The notes: generated by a model not told the origin, from the letters alone. 64,000 nt of DNA from Nocardioides bizhenqiangii (GCF_034661235.1 NZ_CP141059.1:2913501-2977500); one strand, 5' to 3'; shown: positions 20,037 through 29,994, numbered from the stretch's first letter. Program-made: numbers and translations.

Positions 20037-20615
20037 TCAGGGTAAGGAGTTCACCAGTTCCTCGATCGACGGCCCATTGCTCCCAGAGCCGCGCATGATC
20101 ACCATGGTCGACCGTGGATCTTCAATCCTCACGATGGCAACCTGGAACGCGTTCGCGCGCTCCACTATGCGAAAGAGCCGGGCTCGGCTGTCCCGGACGG
20201 TCAACGTCCCGTCTAGTCGCCCGCGTGGCAGACGATCACGAGGCGCGATGACGATCGCAACGCTGTCCAGGCGCAAGGCCTGAACACACGATAGGTCGAT
20301 CTGCGGGACGAGGATGACCGACCTCCGATGCTCGACCGCGTCGAAACGGCGGCACGAAGCTGGCCGCGATACCGGCCAGCGGCGCGTCGCCGTGGGGCGC
20401 AGCCTCAAGAGGTCGCGTGACAACTGGTCGCTCACCGGCGTCGCCGAGTCGGGTTCGGACGAGTCCTGAGTGGCGGCCGCCGGCGTCGTTGCGTCTGTGT
20501 CGGCCGCGTCCCGAGGTCCGCCCGATGCTCCGCCCGATGAGCATCCGACGAGCAACATCGCGAAGCACGCCACTAGACTCTTCACGGGTGAACGGTACCG
20601 CCGAACGTTCGCCAT
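20037..20615 (-). CDS. putative lipoprotein of unknown function
   Basis: 192 residues. The ATG at 20613-20615 begins a signal peptide with basic N-region and hydrophobic SLVACFAMLLVGC. The lipobox LVGC makes Cys28 the likely lipidated residue. A Ser/Asp/Thr-rich linker then leads to a ~110-residue globular part with no recognised domain. An upstream in-frame ATG would bury the signal peptide and was rejected. The start lies seven bases after the stop of the 74-residue exported protein, so it is the last gene of a three-gene operon. Codon use is less GC-rich than in neighbours. Confidence 0.7.
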   Translation of the reverse strand: MANVRRYRSPVKSLVACFAMLLVGCSSGGASGGPRDAADTDATTPAAATQDSSEPDSATPVSDQLSRDLLRLRPTATRRWPVSRPASCRRFDAVEHRRSVILVPQIDLSCVQALRLDSVAIVIAPRDRLPRGRLDGTLTVRDSRARLFRIVERANAFQVAIVRIEDPRSTMVIMRGSGSNGPSIEELVNSLP

Positions 20616-20622
20616 CTGGCGC

Positions 20623-20847
20623 TTACACCGCCCGCAGATGAAACCGCCCGCGGGAGTCGATTGACTCCACCCACGTGCCGCCCGGCCTTGTGGTAGCCAG
20701 CCATTGTTCAACGGATCGGCCGTCGCTAGCGGACCGGGCAGCTTCCGCCGCTCCGGTCTCGAGACCAGACTGACGCGGGATGGCGTCCGAGACCACTGCG
20801 GCAACGGCCGCGAAACCTGAAGCCAGTAAGAATCGTCGATCGATCAT
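20623..20847 (-). CDS. small exported protein, unknown function
   Basis: 74 residues, preceded by AAAGGAG seven bases before ATG. It has an Arg-Arg pair followed by a hydrophobic segment (FLLASGFAAVAAVVSDA), which resembles a Sec or short Tat-like signal. The mature part would be only ~50 residues, with Trp-containing patches (VEQWLATTRPGGTWVES). It lies between the NNCYxYA protein and the lipoprotein in a tight operon. The mature peptide could be a partner or substrate of these proteins, but nothing in the sequence shows which. Confidence 0.65.
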   Translation of the reverse strand: MIDRRFLLASGFAAVAAVVSDAIPRQSGLETGAAEAARSASDGRSVEQWLATTRPGGTWVESIDSRGRFHLRAV

Positions 20848-20867
20848 CGCCGCACTCCTTTCAAGAG

Positions 20868-21770
20868 TCAGTCTATGCGCAGGGACGTGACTTCCGGCGC
20901 AGTGAAATACGTGTCCACTACCTGCCAATAGTCGTAGTGGAAGAAGGGATCGGAGAACGTCCGGTCCGCATTCTGAACCGAGGTGATGTAGTTGCCACTG
21001 GCGTCCTTGTTCGTCGCCGGGGTTTCACCTGCCTTGTGACACCAGCGCACAGCGTTAGTCGAGGTCACGAGATTCTTGCGGTAGAAATGGAAGTCCCAGA
21101 ACAGGTGACCATCGCTGTGACGGGTTATCTTGGCCATGACGGCAGTGATCCGAAGACTTTTTCCCGTGCACCCGGTCCGCCATCCATCTGCGCGCATGGC
21201 TTCGGTGAACTCGCCCGCCGTTGGCTTGTCCCGATAGTTGATCGTCCGAGAACCGAGGAGGAGGCCCTGCCCGGCCTTCCGCCCAGGCATGCCGAAATGA
21301 TTCGCGGCGTAGTTTGCGGCGTAGCAGTAGCAGTTGTTGTTTTCTTGTCGACTGCCGTTCCAGAAGCTGAAGTCGTTCCAGCGCGTATAGGCCAAGCTGC
21401 AGGTCCCGGGAACCGGTCGCGGCAGCCCGTCGAACTCATCGATCGTTTCTTCGCCATCTTCAGGTTCAGAAGCCAGGGTCTGTCCTTCGAAGCCGGACAA
21501 GGCATCCTGCTCGGAGGGAGCCAATTCCTCAGGCAATGACGAGATTCGAAATACTGGCGGTATTCCCGACGCGGCCAGACGACGCGCCGTCTCGCCATAA
21601 GCGCGAACAATATAGCCGCGATATCCGAGAACAGGACCGATCGAACGCAAGGACCGTACTTGTCTACGGTTCGCCACGATTCTTGCAATGAATGCGTCGG
21701 CCTCTTTCCCCTCCAGCTCCCACCGAGGATTCGGCAAGCCCGAAAACATGTCCAACTCGATCTCGAACAT
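20868..21770 (-). CDS. NNCYxYA-motif protein of an uncharacterised family
   Basis: 300 residues from the ATG at 21768-21770, which follows AGGGG. The N-terminus (MFEIELDMFSGLPNPRWEL) resembles a conserved start I recall from myxobacterial and actinobacterial proteins. The centre holds NNNCYCYAANYA (Cys147, Cys149) and a following MPGR. The C-terminal half holds GHLFWDFHFYR (His222, His228), HKAGETPATNKDASGN and ADRTFSD. The conserved Cys, His and Asp suggest a cysteine-hydrolase-like fold, but this is inference. No signal peptide is visible. It is the first gene of a less GC-rich operon. Confidence 0.65.
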   Translation of the reverse strand: MFEIELDMFSGLPNPRWELEGKEADAFIARIVANRRQVRSLRSIGPVLGYRGYIVRAYGETARRLAASGIPPVFRISSLPEELAPSEQDALSGFEGQTLASEPEDGEETIDEFDGLPRPVPGTCSLAYTRWNDFSFWNGSRQENNNCYCYAANYAANHFGMPGRKAGQGLLLGSRTINYRDKPTAGEFTEAMRADGWRTGCTGKSLRITAVMAKITRHSDGHLFWDFHFYRKNLVTSTNAVRWCHKAGETPATNKDASGNYITSVQNADRTFSDPFFHYDYWQVVDTYFTAPEVTSLRID

Positions 21771-21938
21771 CGATCCCCTATTGGTCAACTGGACAGCCGC
21801 TCCGCCATCCTCAGCGTCGCAAAGAGTAGGTACCAGGATCACCTCGGTCAATGGACAAAGGTGACTAGGTCATGTGGTCACCGGCTTCAGGCCCGAGGGG
21901 AATCACGGGGGAAGCGCCGCCAGCTCGGTTCCGTACGA

Positions 21939-22943
21939 CTAGTCAGCGTCGTGGGTCCGCATCGACCGGTACGCGACCCGGGCGCTGACGGCGCGCTCCA
22001 GCTCCCGGATCACGCTGGAGAAGAACTGCTTGCGGTAGACGTCGTCGGTGACGGCGTAGACGGTGAAGTAGAGGCCGCTGAACGCAGCGAGGAACACCGA
22101 CACCTGCACCAGCTCGCGGCTCAGCCGGTCACCGTCCCAGGCGCCCATCGAGGACACGACCGGGTCGAGTGGCCCGCCAGTCCACGACGCGACCACTCCA
22201 GGGTCCATCGCCACCACGCCGAACACGATGAAGAACGCGAAGACTGACAGCGCGAGCAGCAGCACCTGGACCGCCTGGGAGACCAGCAGGACCAGCACCA
22301 GGTTGGCCTTCTGCAGCCCCGCCACCTCGGCGTCGACCCTGCCGACCCGCTCGACCCGGCCGGCGATCGCCTCGGCGGCCGTCTCCAACGGCGTGCCGCG
22401 GCAGGCGTCGAGCAGCTCCCGGCTGTCGACCTCGTCGTCGACGGAGTCCAGCTCCTCGGGCAGCCGGGTGAGCAGGAAGCCGACCGCCACGCCGGCGAAG
22501 AGCATGACCGTCACCCACAGCACGCCCCCGTCGAGCGCGGCGGACACCTGCCACACCTCCGCGTTGATGAACAGGAAGGTGATGAAGAGCAGCAGCAGCG
22601 GCAACGCCCTGGTCACCAGCGGCAGCAGCAGCCCGAGCGAGCGGAAGGTACGCCGGATCGCCCAGCCGACGATCAGCCAGGCGCGCAGCGTCACGACGGC
22701 GTACACCGCCAGGACCAGGCCCACCGCGCTGAGCGCCGCCCCGATGCCAGCCGCGGCGCTGAGCGGGATCGCGGTGACCACGCCGACGACGGCCCCGACC
22801 ACCACCGCGACCAGCAGCACGACCGCGATCCGGCCCCGCCGGAGCCCGGCCGCGACGCCGGCGCGGTAGGAATCGACGAAGTAGGGCAGGCCGTGGGCGA
22901 CGAACCACTGCTCGGCAGGACTGAGCGAGTCACGAGGAGGCAT
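21939..22943 (-). CDS. multi-spanning membrane protein, unknown function
   Basis: 334 residues with about five to six hydrophobic helices in two blocks (residues ~38-170 and ~205-295), separated by an acidic, soluble stretch. It has no family motif I recognise. The start codon lies inside the last 14 bases of ribF, preceded by GGAG, so it is co-transcribed with ribF. The C-terminal ~35 residues are basic and predicted cytoplasmic. Confidence 0.7.
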   Translation of the reverse strand: MPPRDSLSPAEQWFVAHGLPYFVDSYRAGVAAGLRRGRIAVVLLVAVVVGAVVGVVTAIPLSAAAGIGAALSAVGLVLAVYAVVTLRAWLIVGWAIRRTFRSLGLLLPLVTRALPLLLLFITFLFINAEVWQVSAALDGGVLWVTVMLFAGVAVGFLLTRLPEELDSVDDEVDSRELLDACRGTPLETAAEAIAGRVERVGRVDAEVAGLQKANLVLVLLVSQAVQVLLLALSVFAFFIVFGVVAMDPGVVASWTGGPLDPVVSSMGAWDGDRLSRELVQVSVFLAAFSGLYFTVYAVTDDVYRKQFFSSVIRELERAVSARVAYRSMRTHDAD

Positions 22944-23898
22944 GAGGCTCCGCTTCTCCGAGGATCTCGCGGGTCCGCTCGACGTCGTCGGCGATCGCGG
23001 CCATCAGCGCGTCGATCCCCTCGAACCGCACCATCCCCCTGATCCGCTCGACGAACTCCACCTCGACCCCGACGCCGTAGAGGTCGAGGTCGGTGCGGTC
23101 GAGCACGTACGCCTCGACCCGTCGGTCGCGCTGGCCGTCGAACGTCGGGTTGGTGCCGACGCTGATGGCGGCGGGGTGTTTCGCTCCCCCGTCGACGCCG
23201 TCGAGACGGCGCAGCCAACCGGCGTAGACGCCGTCGGCGGGGGCGGCCGCGCCCGGCACCACCGGCACGTTGGCCGTCGGGAAGCCGAGGTCGCGACCGC
23301 GCTTGTCGCCTTCGGTCACCACGCCACGGGCGACGAACGGGCGACCGAGCGCCTCGGCCGCCCCGGCGACGTCGCCGGCGGCGAGACAGGTCCGGATGTA
23401 CGTCGACGACCACACCTGCGGTCCGCCGTCCAGCTCGACAGCCTCGAGCACGAAGTCCTGCTCGGCACCGGCCTCGCGCAGGGTCTGGCGGTCACCGGCC
23501 GCGCGGTTGCCGAACCGGAAGTTCGCGCCGACCACGACCGCCTTCGCGTGCAGCGCGCCGACCAGGACCCGGTCGATGAAGTCCAGGGGCGACCACGCCG
23601 CGATGTCGCGGGAGAACGGGATGACCAGCACCGCGTCGACTCCCGCCTCCCCGAGCAGCCGGAGCCGCTCGTCGATCGTCGTCAGCGTGGGTGGGGCGTG
23701 CTCGGGCCGCAGCACGGCGATCGGGTGCGGGTCGAAGGTGACCGCGACGACGGTGTCGACGTCGACCTCCTGAGCGACCTCGCGGGCCCGCTGCACGACG
23801 TGCTGGTGCCCGAGGTGCATCCCGTCGAAGTTGCCGACGGTCACGACGGTCCGCCCGAGGTCGTCGGGTACCTCGTCGAACGAGCGCCACACAGCCAC
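22930..23898 (-). CDS. ribF: bifunctional riboflavin kinase / FAD synthetase
   Basis: 322 residues. The N-terminal FAD synthetase domain carries GNFDGMHLGHQHV and the later YIRTCL, with VTFDPHP between. The C-terminal riboflavin kinase domain has RGRDLGFPTANV and VSVGTNPTFD. It makes FMN and then FAD. The GTG at 23896-23898 gives the usual N-terminus ending just before the nucleotide-binding strand. It belongs to the truB/infB neighbourhood, but a serine hydrolase and a PadR module separate it from truB. Confidence 0.95.
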   Translation of the reverse strand: MAVWRSFDEVPDDLGRTVVTVGNFDGMHLGHQHVVQRAREVAQEVDVDTVVAVTFDPHPIAVLRPEHAPPTLTTIDERLRLLGEAGVDAVLVIPFSRDIAAWSPLDFIDRVLVGALHAKAVVVGANFRFGNRAAGDRQTLREAGAEQDFVLEAVELDGGPQVWSSTYIRTCLAAGDVAGAAEALGRPFVARGVVTEGDKRGRDLGFPTANVPVVPGAAAPADGVYAGWLRRLDGVDGGAKHPAAISVGTNPTFDGQRDRRVEAYVLDRTDLDLYGVGVEVEFVERIRGMVRFEGIDALMAAIADDVERTREILGEAEPHASS

Positions 23899-23932
23899 GG
23901 CGAGCAGACTACTGACCTCCTCGCCGATCGGG

Positions 23933-25048
23933 TCAGCGCCCGCCGACGAGCCTCTTCGCAACTCGTTCGGTGAGCGACGGACGGAGCCGGTCGAAGTTCC
24001 ACCCGCCGGCCGCGCTGCGATAGTGGTTGGTGACCCAGAACAGCCCGGCGCGACTGCCGGGCAGCCGGGCGAGCTCGGCATAGGACCAGCCGTTGCCACC
24101 GTTGTGCCAGTCGACCGTCCCGAACGGTGTCTCCGCGACCACCCAGCCGAACGCGTACCGCGTGTCCCCGCCGGGCTCCTCCAGCACGCGCGGGCGGAAC
24201 AGCTCCGCCTTCGCGCCCTCGTCCAGGACCCGCTCGCCCTCCAGCGCGAGCAGCCACCGGCCCATGTCGTCGGCGGTGGAGAGGATCCCGCCGTTGCCGC
24301 GGAGGTTCCAGTACGGCCCGTCCGCAGCCCAGGGATGCTCGAACGGCCGGCCTTGTGAGCGGTCCTCGTCGTCGTACTCGACGGCGACGTCGGCGGCATC
24401 CCAGTCCGGCAGCACGTAACCGGTGTGCGTCATCCCGGCCGGCTCGAAGAGCTCCTTCACCAGGTACTCCTCGTATCCCGTGCCGGACGCTTCCTCGACG
24501 ATCGCGGCCAGCAGGCTGTAGCCGAGGTTCGAGTAGTGGTAGCGAGTGCCGGGCTGCGTCCTCAGCTCCGACGCCAGCGCGCCGGTGATCATGGCGCGCC
24601 GCGTCAGCGGGTCGTAGTCGTCGCCGAGCGCGTCGATCAGGCCCGCGGTGTGGGTGAGCAGGTGCCGGACCGTGATGCCGCGCTTGTCCTTCGGCACGCC
24701 GGCGAAGTAGTCACCGAGTGTGTCGATCACCCGCAGGCGACCCTGCATCTGCAGCTTGACCACGGCCGCGGCGGTGAACTGCTTGCTCACCGACCCGATG
24801 TCGTAGACGGTGTCGCACCCTGCCGGCGTGGCACTCTCGTGATCGGACTCGCCCCAGCCGCGACAGGTGACGACCTCGCCGTCCGCGACGGCGACCAGGC
24901 TGCCGCTCGAGCCGTCGGGTACGTCGGACGCGCGGAGCACGTCTGCCCGCTCCGGCTGCTTCTCCGGCGGCGGTTGGTCGGACTCGCACGACGAGAGCAG
25001 CACGGAGGCCACGACGGTCGCGGCCGCCCACCTCAGTCGCGGGTGCAT
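23933..25048 (-). CDS. serine hydrolase, class C beta-lactamase family lipoprotein
   Basis: 371 residues. The signal peptide ends in a lipobox (LLSSC, Cys21), so it is probably anchored outside the cell membrane. The catalytic motifs are S-x-x-K in GSVSKQF, Y-S-N in YHYSNLGYS, and HNGG in place of KTG near residue 320. The family includes DD-peptidases, esterases and beta-lactamases, and activity cannot be told apart here. The start overlaps the small membrane-protein gene upstream by 16 bases, so it belongs to the padR transcription unit. Confidence 0.88.
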   Translation of the reverse strand: MHPRLRWAAATVVASVLLSSCESDQPPPEKQPERADVLRASDVPDGSSGSLVAVADGEVVTCRGWGESDHESATPAGCDTVYDIGSVSKQFTAAAVVKLQMQGRLRVIDTLGDYFAGVPKDKRGITVRHLLTHTAGLIDALGDDYDPLTRRAMITGALASELRTQPGTRYHYSNLGYSLLAAIVEEASGTGYEEYLVKELFEPAGMTHTGYVLPDWDAADVAVEYDDEDRSQGRPFEHPWAADGPYWNLRGNGGILSTADDMGRWLLALEGERVLDEGAKAELFRPRVLEEPGGDTRYAFGWVVAETPFGTVDWHNGGNGWSYAELARLPGSRAGLFWVTNHYRSAAGGWNFDRLRPSLTERVAKRLVGGR

Positions 25049-25428
25049 CGCCAGGTGACGGGTGGCCCGCGGTGCTCGGTGCAGGTCCAGCCGTCGCCGA
25101 CCCTGGACTCCACCTCTGCCGGGATGTCAGGGCAATCCCCTGCACACGAGAACACGTCCTCCTCGACGCGTCCTCCCTGAGCCGTCGCCGTCCACGTCAG
25201 CGCGGCCAGGACGAGCGCAGTAGCGGCCACCACCGCCGCGACGGCGCGGCGCGTCCGGCCGTGCCGGCGACGCTCGGCCATCCCGCCACGCAGCAACCCG
25301 AACGCCTCTCGTGCCACGCCGTGGGTGTCGGCCAGCTCGAGAGCGAGGCCGAGGAGATGGTCACCGTCGCGCCGGCGGACGGCGCGCGGGTAGGCGAGCA
25401 GGGTCAGCTCCAGGACCCGCCGCCTCAT
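25033..25428 (-). CDS. PadR-associated small membrane protein
   Basis: 131 residues. The cytoplasmic N-terminal ~60 residues are basic, followed by one TM segment (AVAAVVAATALVLAALTW) and a ~45-residue outer tail with four cysteines (CAGDC, WTCTE, WRCTRD). The ATG overlaps the padR stop by four bases, a layout common for PadR regulators and their membrane partners. The cysteines could form two disulfides. Function unknown. Confidence 0.7.
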   Translation of the reverse strand: MRRRVLELTLLAYPRAVRRRDGDHLLGLALELADTHGVAREAFGLLRGGMAERRRHGRTRRAVAAVVAATALVLAALTWTATAQGGRVEEDVFSCAGDCPDIPAEVESRVGDGWTCTEHRGPPVTWRCTRD

Positions 25429-25763
25429 GCCGGCCCCGGGGCCGTGCGCGTGGACGGCAGACGTGCGCCGAGGGCGGCTGCGGTCGAGCGCAGCCGCTCC
25501 ACCTCCTCGGCGAGCGCCAGCTCACCGGCGGCGGTCAGCCGGTAGTAGCGGCGGCGCCGGCCTTGGACATCCCGCTCGCCCGCGGGCTCGACGAGCCCCT
25601 CGTCGGACAGCCGGCCGAGGGCGCCGTACAAGGTGCCGGCGGTGAGCCGGATCCGCCCTCCGGACAGCTCCTCGGCGTCGCGGGCGATGCCGTAGCCGTG
25701 GCACTCACCTCTCGCCAGGCTCGCGAGGATGTACATCGCCTGCTCCGTCACGATGACCACCAT
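25425..25763 (-). CDS. PadR-family transcriptional regulator
   Basis: 112 residues. The winged helix is typical, with MYILASLARGECHGYGIARDA, TAGTLYGALGRLSDEGLV and RRRRYYRLTAAG. The C-terminal helix is short, as in the PadR-s2 class. The ATG at 25761-25763 falls within the operator-like dyad, while the GTG at 25749-25751 with GGTGG before it is an equally good start. It is the first gene of an operon with the small membrane protein and the serine hydrolase, and is probably autoregulated. Confidence 0.88.
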   Translation of the reverse strand: MVVIVTEQAMYILASLARGECHGYGIARDAEELSGGRIRLTAGTLYGALGRLSDEGLVEPAGERDVQGRRRRYYRLTAAGELALAEEVERLRSTAAALGARLPSTRTAPGPA

Positions 25764-25782
25764 ACATCGTCACCCGATGCAT
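25762..25782. promoter_or_regulatory. PadR-type operator dyad
   Basis: Inverted repeat ATACATCG-5 bases-CGATGCAT with one mismatch, overlapping the padR start. Its ACAT/ATGC half-sites resemble the ATGT-n8-ACAT operators known for PadR proteins. The position fits autoregulation. Confidence 0.55.
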
Positions 25783-25796
25783 CGGAACCACACCGG

Positions 25797-26672
25797 TCAG
25801 CCGACGAAGACCGCCACCGCCCGGGCCGCGCCGTCGCGCGGCGCGTAGAGCGCAAGGAACTCGCCGTCGGGGGCGAAGACCGCAGTCAGGATGTCGAGCT
25901 CGAGCGGGAGAGGGCGCCCGTAACGGACGGCCTGCGCCTGCTCCGCATCCAGGTCGTACGACGGGAACGCGGCGCGGGCCGCGTCCGCCAGTGGCATGAC
26001 GGAGAACTGCTCCGCGAGCTGGTCGAGGGTCCGCGCGTCCGGCAGCCGGTAGGGCCCGACCGCGGTGCGGCGCAGGGCGGTGAGGTGGCCGCCCACCCCG
26101 AGGGCGGCGCCCAGGTCGCGGGCGATGGCGCGGACGTAGGTGCCGCTGGAGCAGCGCAGCGCGACGTCGACGTCGACCGACGCCGGACCTTCGCCCGACG
26201 ACCGCCGGACGGCGCCCACCGTGAGCTCGTGGATGGTCACCGGACGCGCCTCGAGAGCGACCTCCTCGCCCTCGCGCACGCGCTGGTACGAGCGCTTCCC
26301 GTCGACCTTGACCGCCGACACGGCGGTCGGCACCTGTTCGATGTCGCCGACGAAGCGGGCCAGCGCTTCGCGGACCTGCTCCTCGTCGATCCCGTCGACC
26401 GGGGCGACGGTGAGGACATCACCCTCGGCGTCGTCGGTGACCGTGGAGACGCCGAGCCGGATCGTGGCGTCGTACGCCTTCTCCGTCAGCATCAGGTGGC
26501 CGAGCAGCCGGGTCGCGCGGCCGGTGCCGAGCACGAGCACCCCGGTGGCCATCGGGTCGAGGGTCCCGGCATGTCCGACCTTGCGGGTGCCGGCGAGCCG
26601 GCGTACCCGGGCGACGACGTCGTGGCTGGTGAGGCCGCCGGGCTTGTCCACGACGACCAGGCCGTCGCTCAC
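25797..26672 (-). CDS. truB: tRNA pseudouridine(55) synthase
   Basis: 291 residues. It makes pseudouridine 55 in the T loop of tRNA. The motif [16 protein letters not shown] holds the catalytic Asp, and [11 protein letters not shown] and [10 protein letters not shown] are also intact. A PUA-like C-terminal region is present. The GTG start overlaps the rbfA stop by four bases (GTGA), giving translational coupling. Confidence 0.97.
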   Translation of the reverse strand: MSDGLVVVDKPGGLTSHDVVARVRRLAGTRKVGHAGTLDPMATGVLVLGTGRATRLLGHLMLTEKAYDATIRLGVSTVTDDAEGDVLTVAPVDGIDEEQVREALARFVGDIEQVPTAVSAVKVDGKRSYQRVREGEEVALEARPVTIHELTVGAVRRSSGEGPASVDVDVALRCSSGTYVRAIARDLGAALGVGGHLTALRRTAVGPYRLPDARTLDQLAEQFSVMPLADAARAAFPSYDLDAEQAQAVRYGRPLPLELDILTAVFAPDGEFLALYAPRDGAARAVAVFVG

Positions 26673-27118
26673 AGGTCGTCGGCGTCCTCGTCGGCCGGGA
26701 TGTCGCGCGGCTTCTTGTAAGGGTCGGGCTCCCCGGCAGGCTGTGCGCCCTCGCGGGCGGCGGCGACCGCGGCGTCGGCCTCGCGAGCCTTCGCCAGCAC
26801 CTCGTCGAGGTGACGGGCGCTCTCCGGGATGACGTCCAGCTGGAAGGCAAGGGTCGGCACCAGCCGCATCCCGAGCTGCTTCCCGACCTCGGACCGCAGC
26901 ACCCCCTTGGCGGACTCGAGCGCGGCCGCCGTGGCGACCTGCTCCTCGTCCTCGCCGAGCACGGTGTAGTAGATCGTCGCGTGCTGGCTGTCGCCGGAGA
27001 GCCGGACGTCGGTGACGGTGATGAACCCGAGCCGCGGGTCCTTGATCCGCCGCTCGAGCATCTCGGCCACGATGACCTGGATCCGGTCGGCGATCTTTCG
27101 GACCCGCGGGTTCGTCAT
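26669..27118 (-). CDS. rbfA: 30S ribosome-binding factor A
   Basis: 149 residues. It is a late 30S maturation factor. The KH-like fold motif [27 protein letters not shown] and [16 protein letters not shown] are conserved, and the C-terminal tail after residue ~115 is charged and disordered. It follows infB by 68 bases and overlaps truB by four bases, the standard infB-rbfA-truB order. Confidence 0.96.
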   Translation of the reverse strand: MTNPRVRKIADRIQVIVAEMLERRIKDPRLGFITVTDVRLSGDSQHATIYYTVLGEDEEQVATAAALESAKGVLRSEVGKQLGMRLVPTLAFQLDVIPESARHLDEVLAKAREADAAVAAAREGAQPAGEPDPYKKPRDIPADEDADDL

Positions 27119-27186
27119 TCTCAGTTCCTATCAGTACGGCTGTGCCGCCCGCCCCGGACGGGGACGGGCGGCACCGCGCAGAGCGC

Positions 27187-29994
27187 TCAGGCCCTCGGGA
27201 TTTCCTTCATCTCGAAGGCTTCGACGATGTCGCCTTCCTTGATGTCCTGGTAGTTCCTGAGCACGAGACCGCACTCGAAGCCCTCCCGGACCTCCGACGC
27301 GTCGTCCTTCTCCCGCTTGAGCGAGGCCAGGTCGAGGTTGTCGGCGACCACGGCGCCGTCGCGGAGCAGGCGCACCTTGGCGTTGCGCCGGATGACGCCG
27401 CCGATGACCATGCAGCCCGCGATGTTGCCAAGCTTCGACGAGCGGAAGATCGCGCGGATCTCCGCCTGGCCGAGCGTCGACTCCTCGTACTCGGGCTTGA
27501 GCATGCCCTTGAGCGCCGCCTCGATCTCCTCGATGGCCTGGTAGATGATCGAGTAGTACTTGATCTCCACGCCCTCGCGGTCGGCGAGCTCGGTGGCCTT
27601 GCCCTGGGCCCGGACGTTGAACCCGATGATGATCGCGTCCGACGCGGCCGCCAGGTTGACGTTGGCCTCGGTGATCGCACCGACACCGCGGTCGATGACC
27701 CGCAGCGAGACCTCGTCGCCGACCTCCAGCGCGGCGAGGGCGTCTTCGAGCGCCTCCACCGAACCGGACACGTCGCCCTTGAGGATGAGGTTGAGCTCCT
27801 GGCTCTCGCCCTTCTCCATGGAGGCCATGAAGTCCTCGAGGGTACGACGGACCCGCCGCTTGGCCTGGAGGGCGGCGCGCTCGCGCGCTTCCCGCTTCTC
27901 CGCGATCTGGCGCGCGACGCGGTCGTCCTCGACCACGATGAAGTTCTGGCCGGCGCCGGGCACCGAGGACAGACCCAGGACCATCGCCGGACGTGCCGGG
28001 TCGGCCTCGGTCATCTCGTCGCCGTGCTCGTCGAGCATCGCCCGGACCCGCCCGTAGGCAGGACCGGCGACGATCGAGTCGCCGACCCGCAGGGTGCCGC
28101 GCTGGACCAGGATCGTCGCCACCGGACCGCGACCGCGGTCGAGGTGTGCCTCGACCACGAGGCCCTGGGCGTCCTGGACCGGGTTGGCCCGCAGGTCGAG
28201 CGACGCGTCGGCGGTCAGCACGATCGACTCGAGCAGCTTGTCGAGGTTGAGACCGGCCTTGGCCGAGACGTCGACGAACATCGACTCGCCGCCGTACTCC
28301 TCGGGCACCAGGCCGTACTCGGTCAGCTGGCCACGGACCTTGGTCGGGTCCGCGTCCTCCTTGTCGATCTTGTTGACCGCGACCACGATCGGCACACCGG
28401 CGGCCTTGGCGTGGTTGAGCGCCTCGACCGTCTGCGGCATCACGCCGTCGTCGGCCGCGACCACCAGGACCGCGATGTCGGTCGCCTGCGCACCACGCGC
28501 ACGCATGGCGGTGAACGCCTCGTGACCCGGGGTGTCGATGAAGGTGATCCGCCGGTCGTTGCCGTCGACCTCCGTGTGGACCTGGTAGGCACCGATGTGC
28601 TGGGTGATGCCTCCGGCCTCCTTGTCGACGACGTTGGCGTCGCGGAGCGCGTCGAGCAGCTTGGTCTTTCCGTGGTCGACGTGACCCATGACGGTCACGA
28701 CCGGCGGCCGGATGACCAGGTCACCCTCGTCGCCCTCGTCGGAGCCGAACTCGAGGTCGAACGACTCGAGCAGCTCGCGGTCCTCGTCCTCGGGCGAGAC
28801 GACCTCGACCTTGTAGTTGAGCTCGTCGCCGAGCAGCTCGAGGGTCTCGTCGCCCACGGACTGGGTCGCGGTGACCATCTCGCCGAGGTGGAAGAGCATC
28901 TGCACGAGCGACGCAGCGTCGACGCCGACCTTGTCGGCGAAGTCGGACAGCGAGGAACCGCGCGCGAGACGGATGGTCTCGCCGTTGCCCTTGCGGACCC
29001 GCATGCCGCCGATCGTCGGGGCCTCCATGGCCTCGAACTCCTGGCGACGCGCGCGCTTCGACTTGCGGCCGCGACGGGCGGGACCGCCCGGACGACCGAA
29101 CGCACCCTGCGTCTGACCGCGCTGGCCGGGACGACCGCCACCAGGACGGCCACCGCCACCGGGGCCGAACCCACCGGGTCCGCCACCGGGGCCACCACGA
29201 CCGGGAGCGCCGCCACCTGGGCCACCACGGCCGGGCGCGCCGGCACCGACGCCACCGCGACTCGGGGCACCGCCGCGGCCGCCGCCGGGGCCGCCAGGAC
29301 CACCGGGACCACCGCGGCCGGGGCCACGACCACCGGGACCCTGGCCGAACGTGGCCGGGCTCTTCGGCATCATCGCCGGGTTGGGGCGCGGCATGCCGGG
29401 CCGACCCGGGCCGGCCGGCGGACGCGGACCGGCGGGTCCGGCGTCGCCCTCACGCGGCGGGGGCGCGGGGCGACGCCCCATGCCCTGGCTGGGAGCGAAC
29501 GGGTTGTTGCCCGGACGCGGGGTCCCGCTCGGCTTGCCGACCGGCCGCGGCGCAGGCGCCTTCGGGGTCGGTCCCTGGGCGGAACCAGGCTTCGGAGTCG
29601 CCGGCTCCGCGGTCGGCTCCGTGTCCTCGGGAGCCGCAGGCGCCTCGACCTCCGGCGCGACCGGTGCGGGCGCGGCAGCGGCCGGCTCCTCGACCGGGGC
29701 GGCAGGCTCTGCCGTCTCGGGCTCAGCAGCCCTGGGCTTGGGACCGGGCTTGGGGGCCGCGGCCTTCTTGGCCGCCGGCTTGTCGGTCGTCTTCTCGCCG
29801 GCACCGTCCCCGGAGGGGCTCATTCGCGCCAGGAGCTCGGCACCGTAGGTGTCCTCGAACTTCTTGACGGCGGGGAGCTCGATGCTCGAGGAAGCAGTCT
29901 TGGCGAACTCGCCGATAGCACCGAGCTTCTCCAGCGCTTCCTTGCTGGGGATGCCGTACTTTTTCGCGAGCTCGGAAACTCGGGTCTTGGCCAC
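27187..29994 (-). CDS. infB: translation initiation factor IF-2
   Basis: 935 residues. The N-terminal IF2_N helix domain (residues ~1-50) is followed by a Lys/Ala/Pro/Glu linker and a long Gly/Arg/Pro low-complexity tract (residues ~150-310), then a second IF2_N domain (~residues 335-390). The G domain carries [20 protein letters not shown] and SAKAG, and domains II-IV complete the protein. It brings fMet-tRNA to the 30S subunit. The GTG start has AAGGAG upstream. Other factors (rbfA, truB) follow. Confidence 0.98.
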   Translation of the reverse strand: MAKTRVSELAKKYGIPSKEALEKLGAIGEFAKTASSSIELPAVKKFEDTYGAELLARMSPSGDGAGEKTTDKPAAKKAAAPKPGPKPRAAEPETAEPAAPVEEPAAAAPAPVAPEVEAPAAPEDTEPTAEPATPKPGSAQGPTPKAPAPRPVGKPSGTPRPGNNPFAPSQGMGRRPAPPPREGDAGPAGPRPPAGPGRPGMPRPNPAMMPKSPATFGQGPGGRGPGRGGPGGPGGPGGGRGGAPSRGGVGAGAPGRGGPGGGAPGRGGPGGGPGGFGPGGGGRPGGGRPGQRGQTQGAFGRPGGPARRGRKSKRARRQEFEAMEAPTIGGMRVRKGNGETIRLARGSSLSDFADKVGVDAASLVQMLFHLGEMVTATQSVGDETLELLGDELNYKVEVVSPEDEDRELLESFDLEFGSDEGDEGDLVIRPPVVTVMGHVDHGKTKLLDALRDANVVDKEAGGITQHIGAYQVHTEVDGNDRRITFIDTPGHEAFTAMRARGAQATDIAVLVVAADDGVMPQTVEALNHAKAAGVPIVVAVNKIDKEDADPTKVRGQLTEYGLVPEEYGGESMFVDVSAKAGLNLDKLLESIVLTADASLDLRANPVQDAQGLVVEAHLDRGRGPVATILVQRGTLRVGDSIVAGPAYGRVRAMLDEHGDEMTEADPARPAMVLGLSSVPGAGQNFIVVEDDRVARQIAEKREARERAALQAKRRVRRTLEDFMASMEKGESQELNLILKGDVSGSVEALEDALAALEVGDEVSLRVIDRGVGAITEANVNLAAASDAIIIGFNVRAQGKATELADREGVEIKYYSIIYQAIEEIEAALKGMLKPEYEESTLGQAEIRAIFRSSKLGNIAGCMVIGGVIRRNAKVRLLRDGAVVADNLDLASLKREKDDASEVREGFECGLVLRNYQDIKEGDIVEAFEMKEIPRA

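Noticed and set aside
28900..29600. Tandem repeat or satellite DNA.
   Set aside because: The repetitive sequence is in frame within infB and reflects its Gly/Arg/Pro-rich linker.
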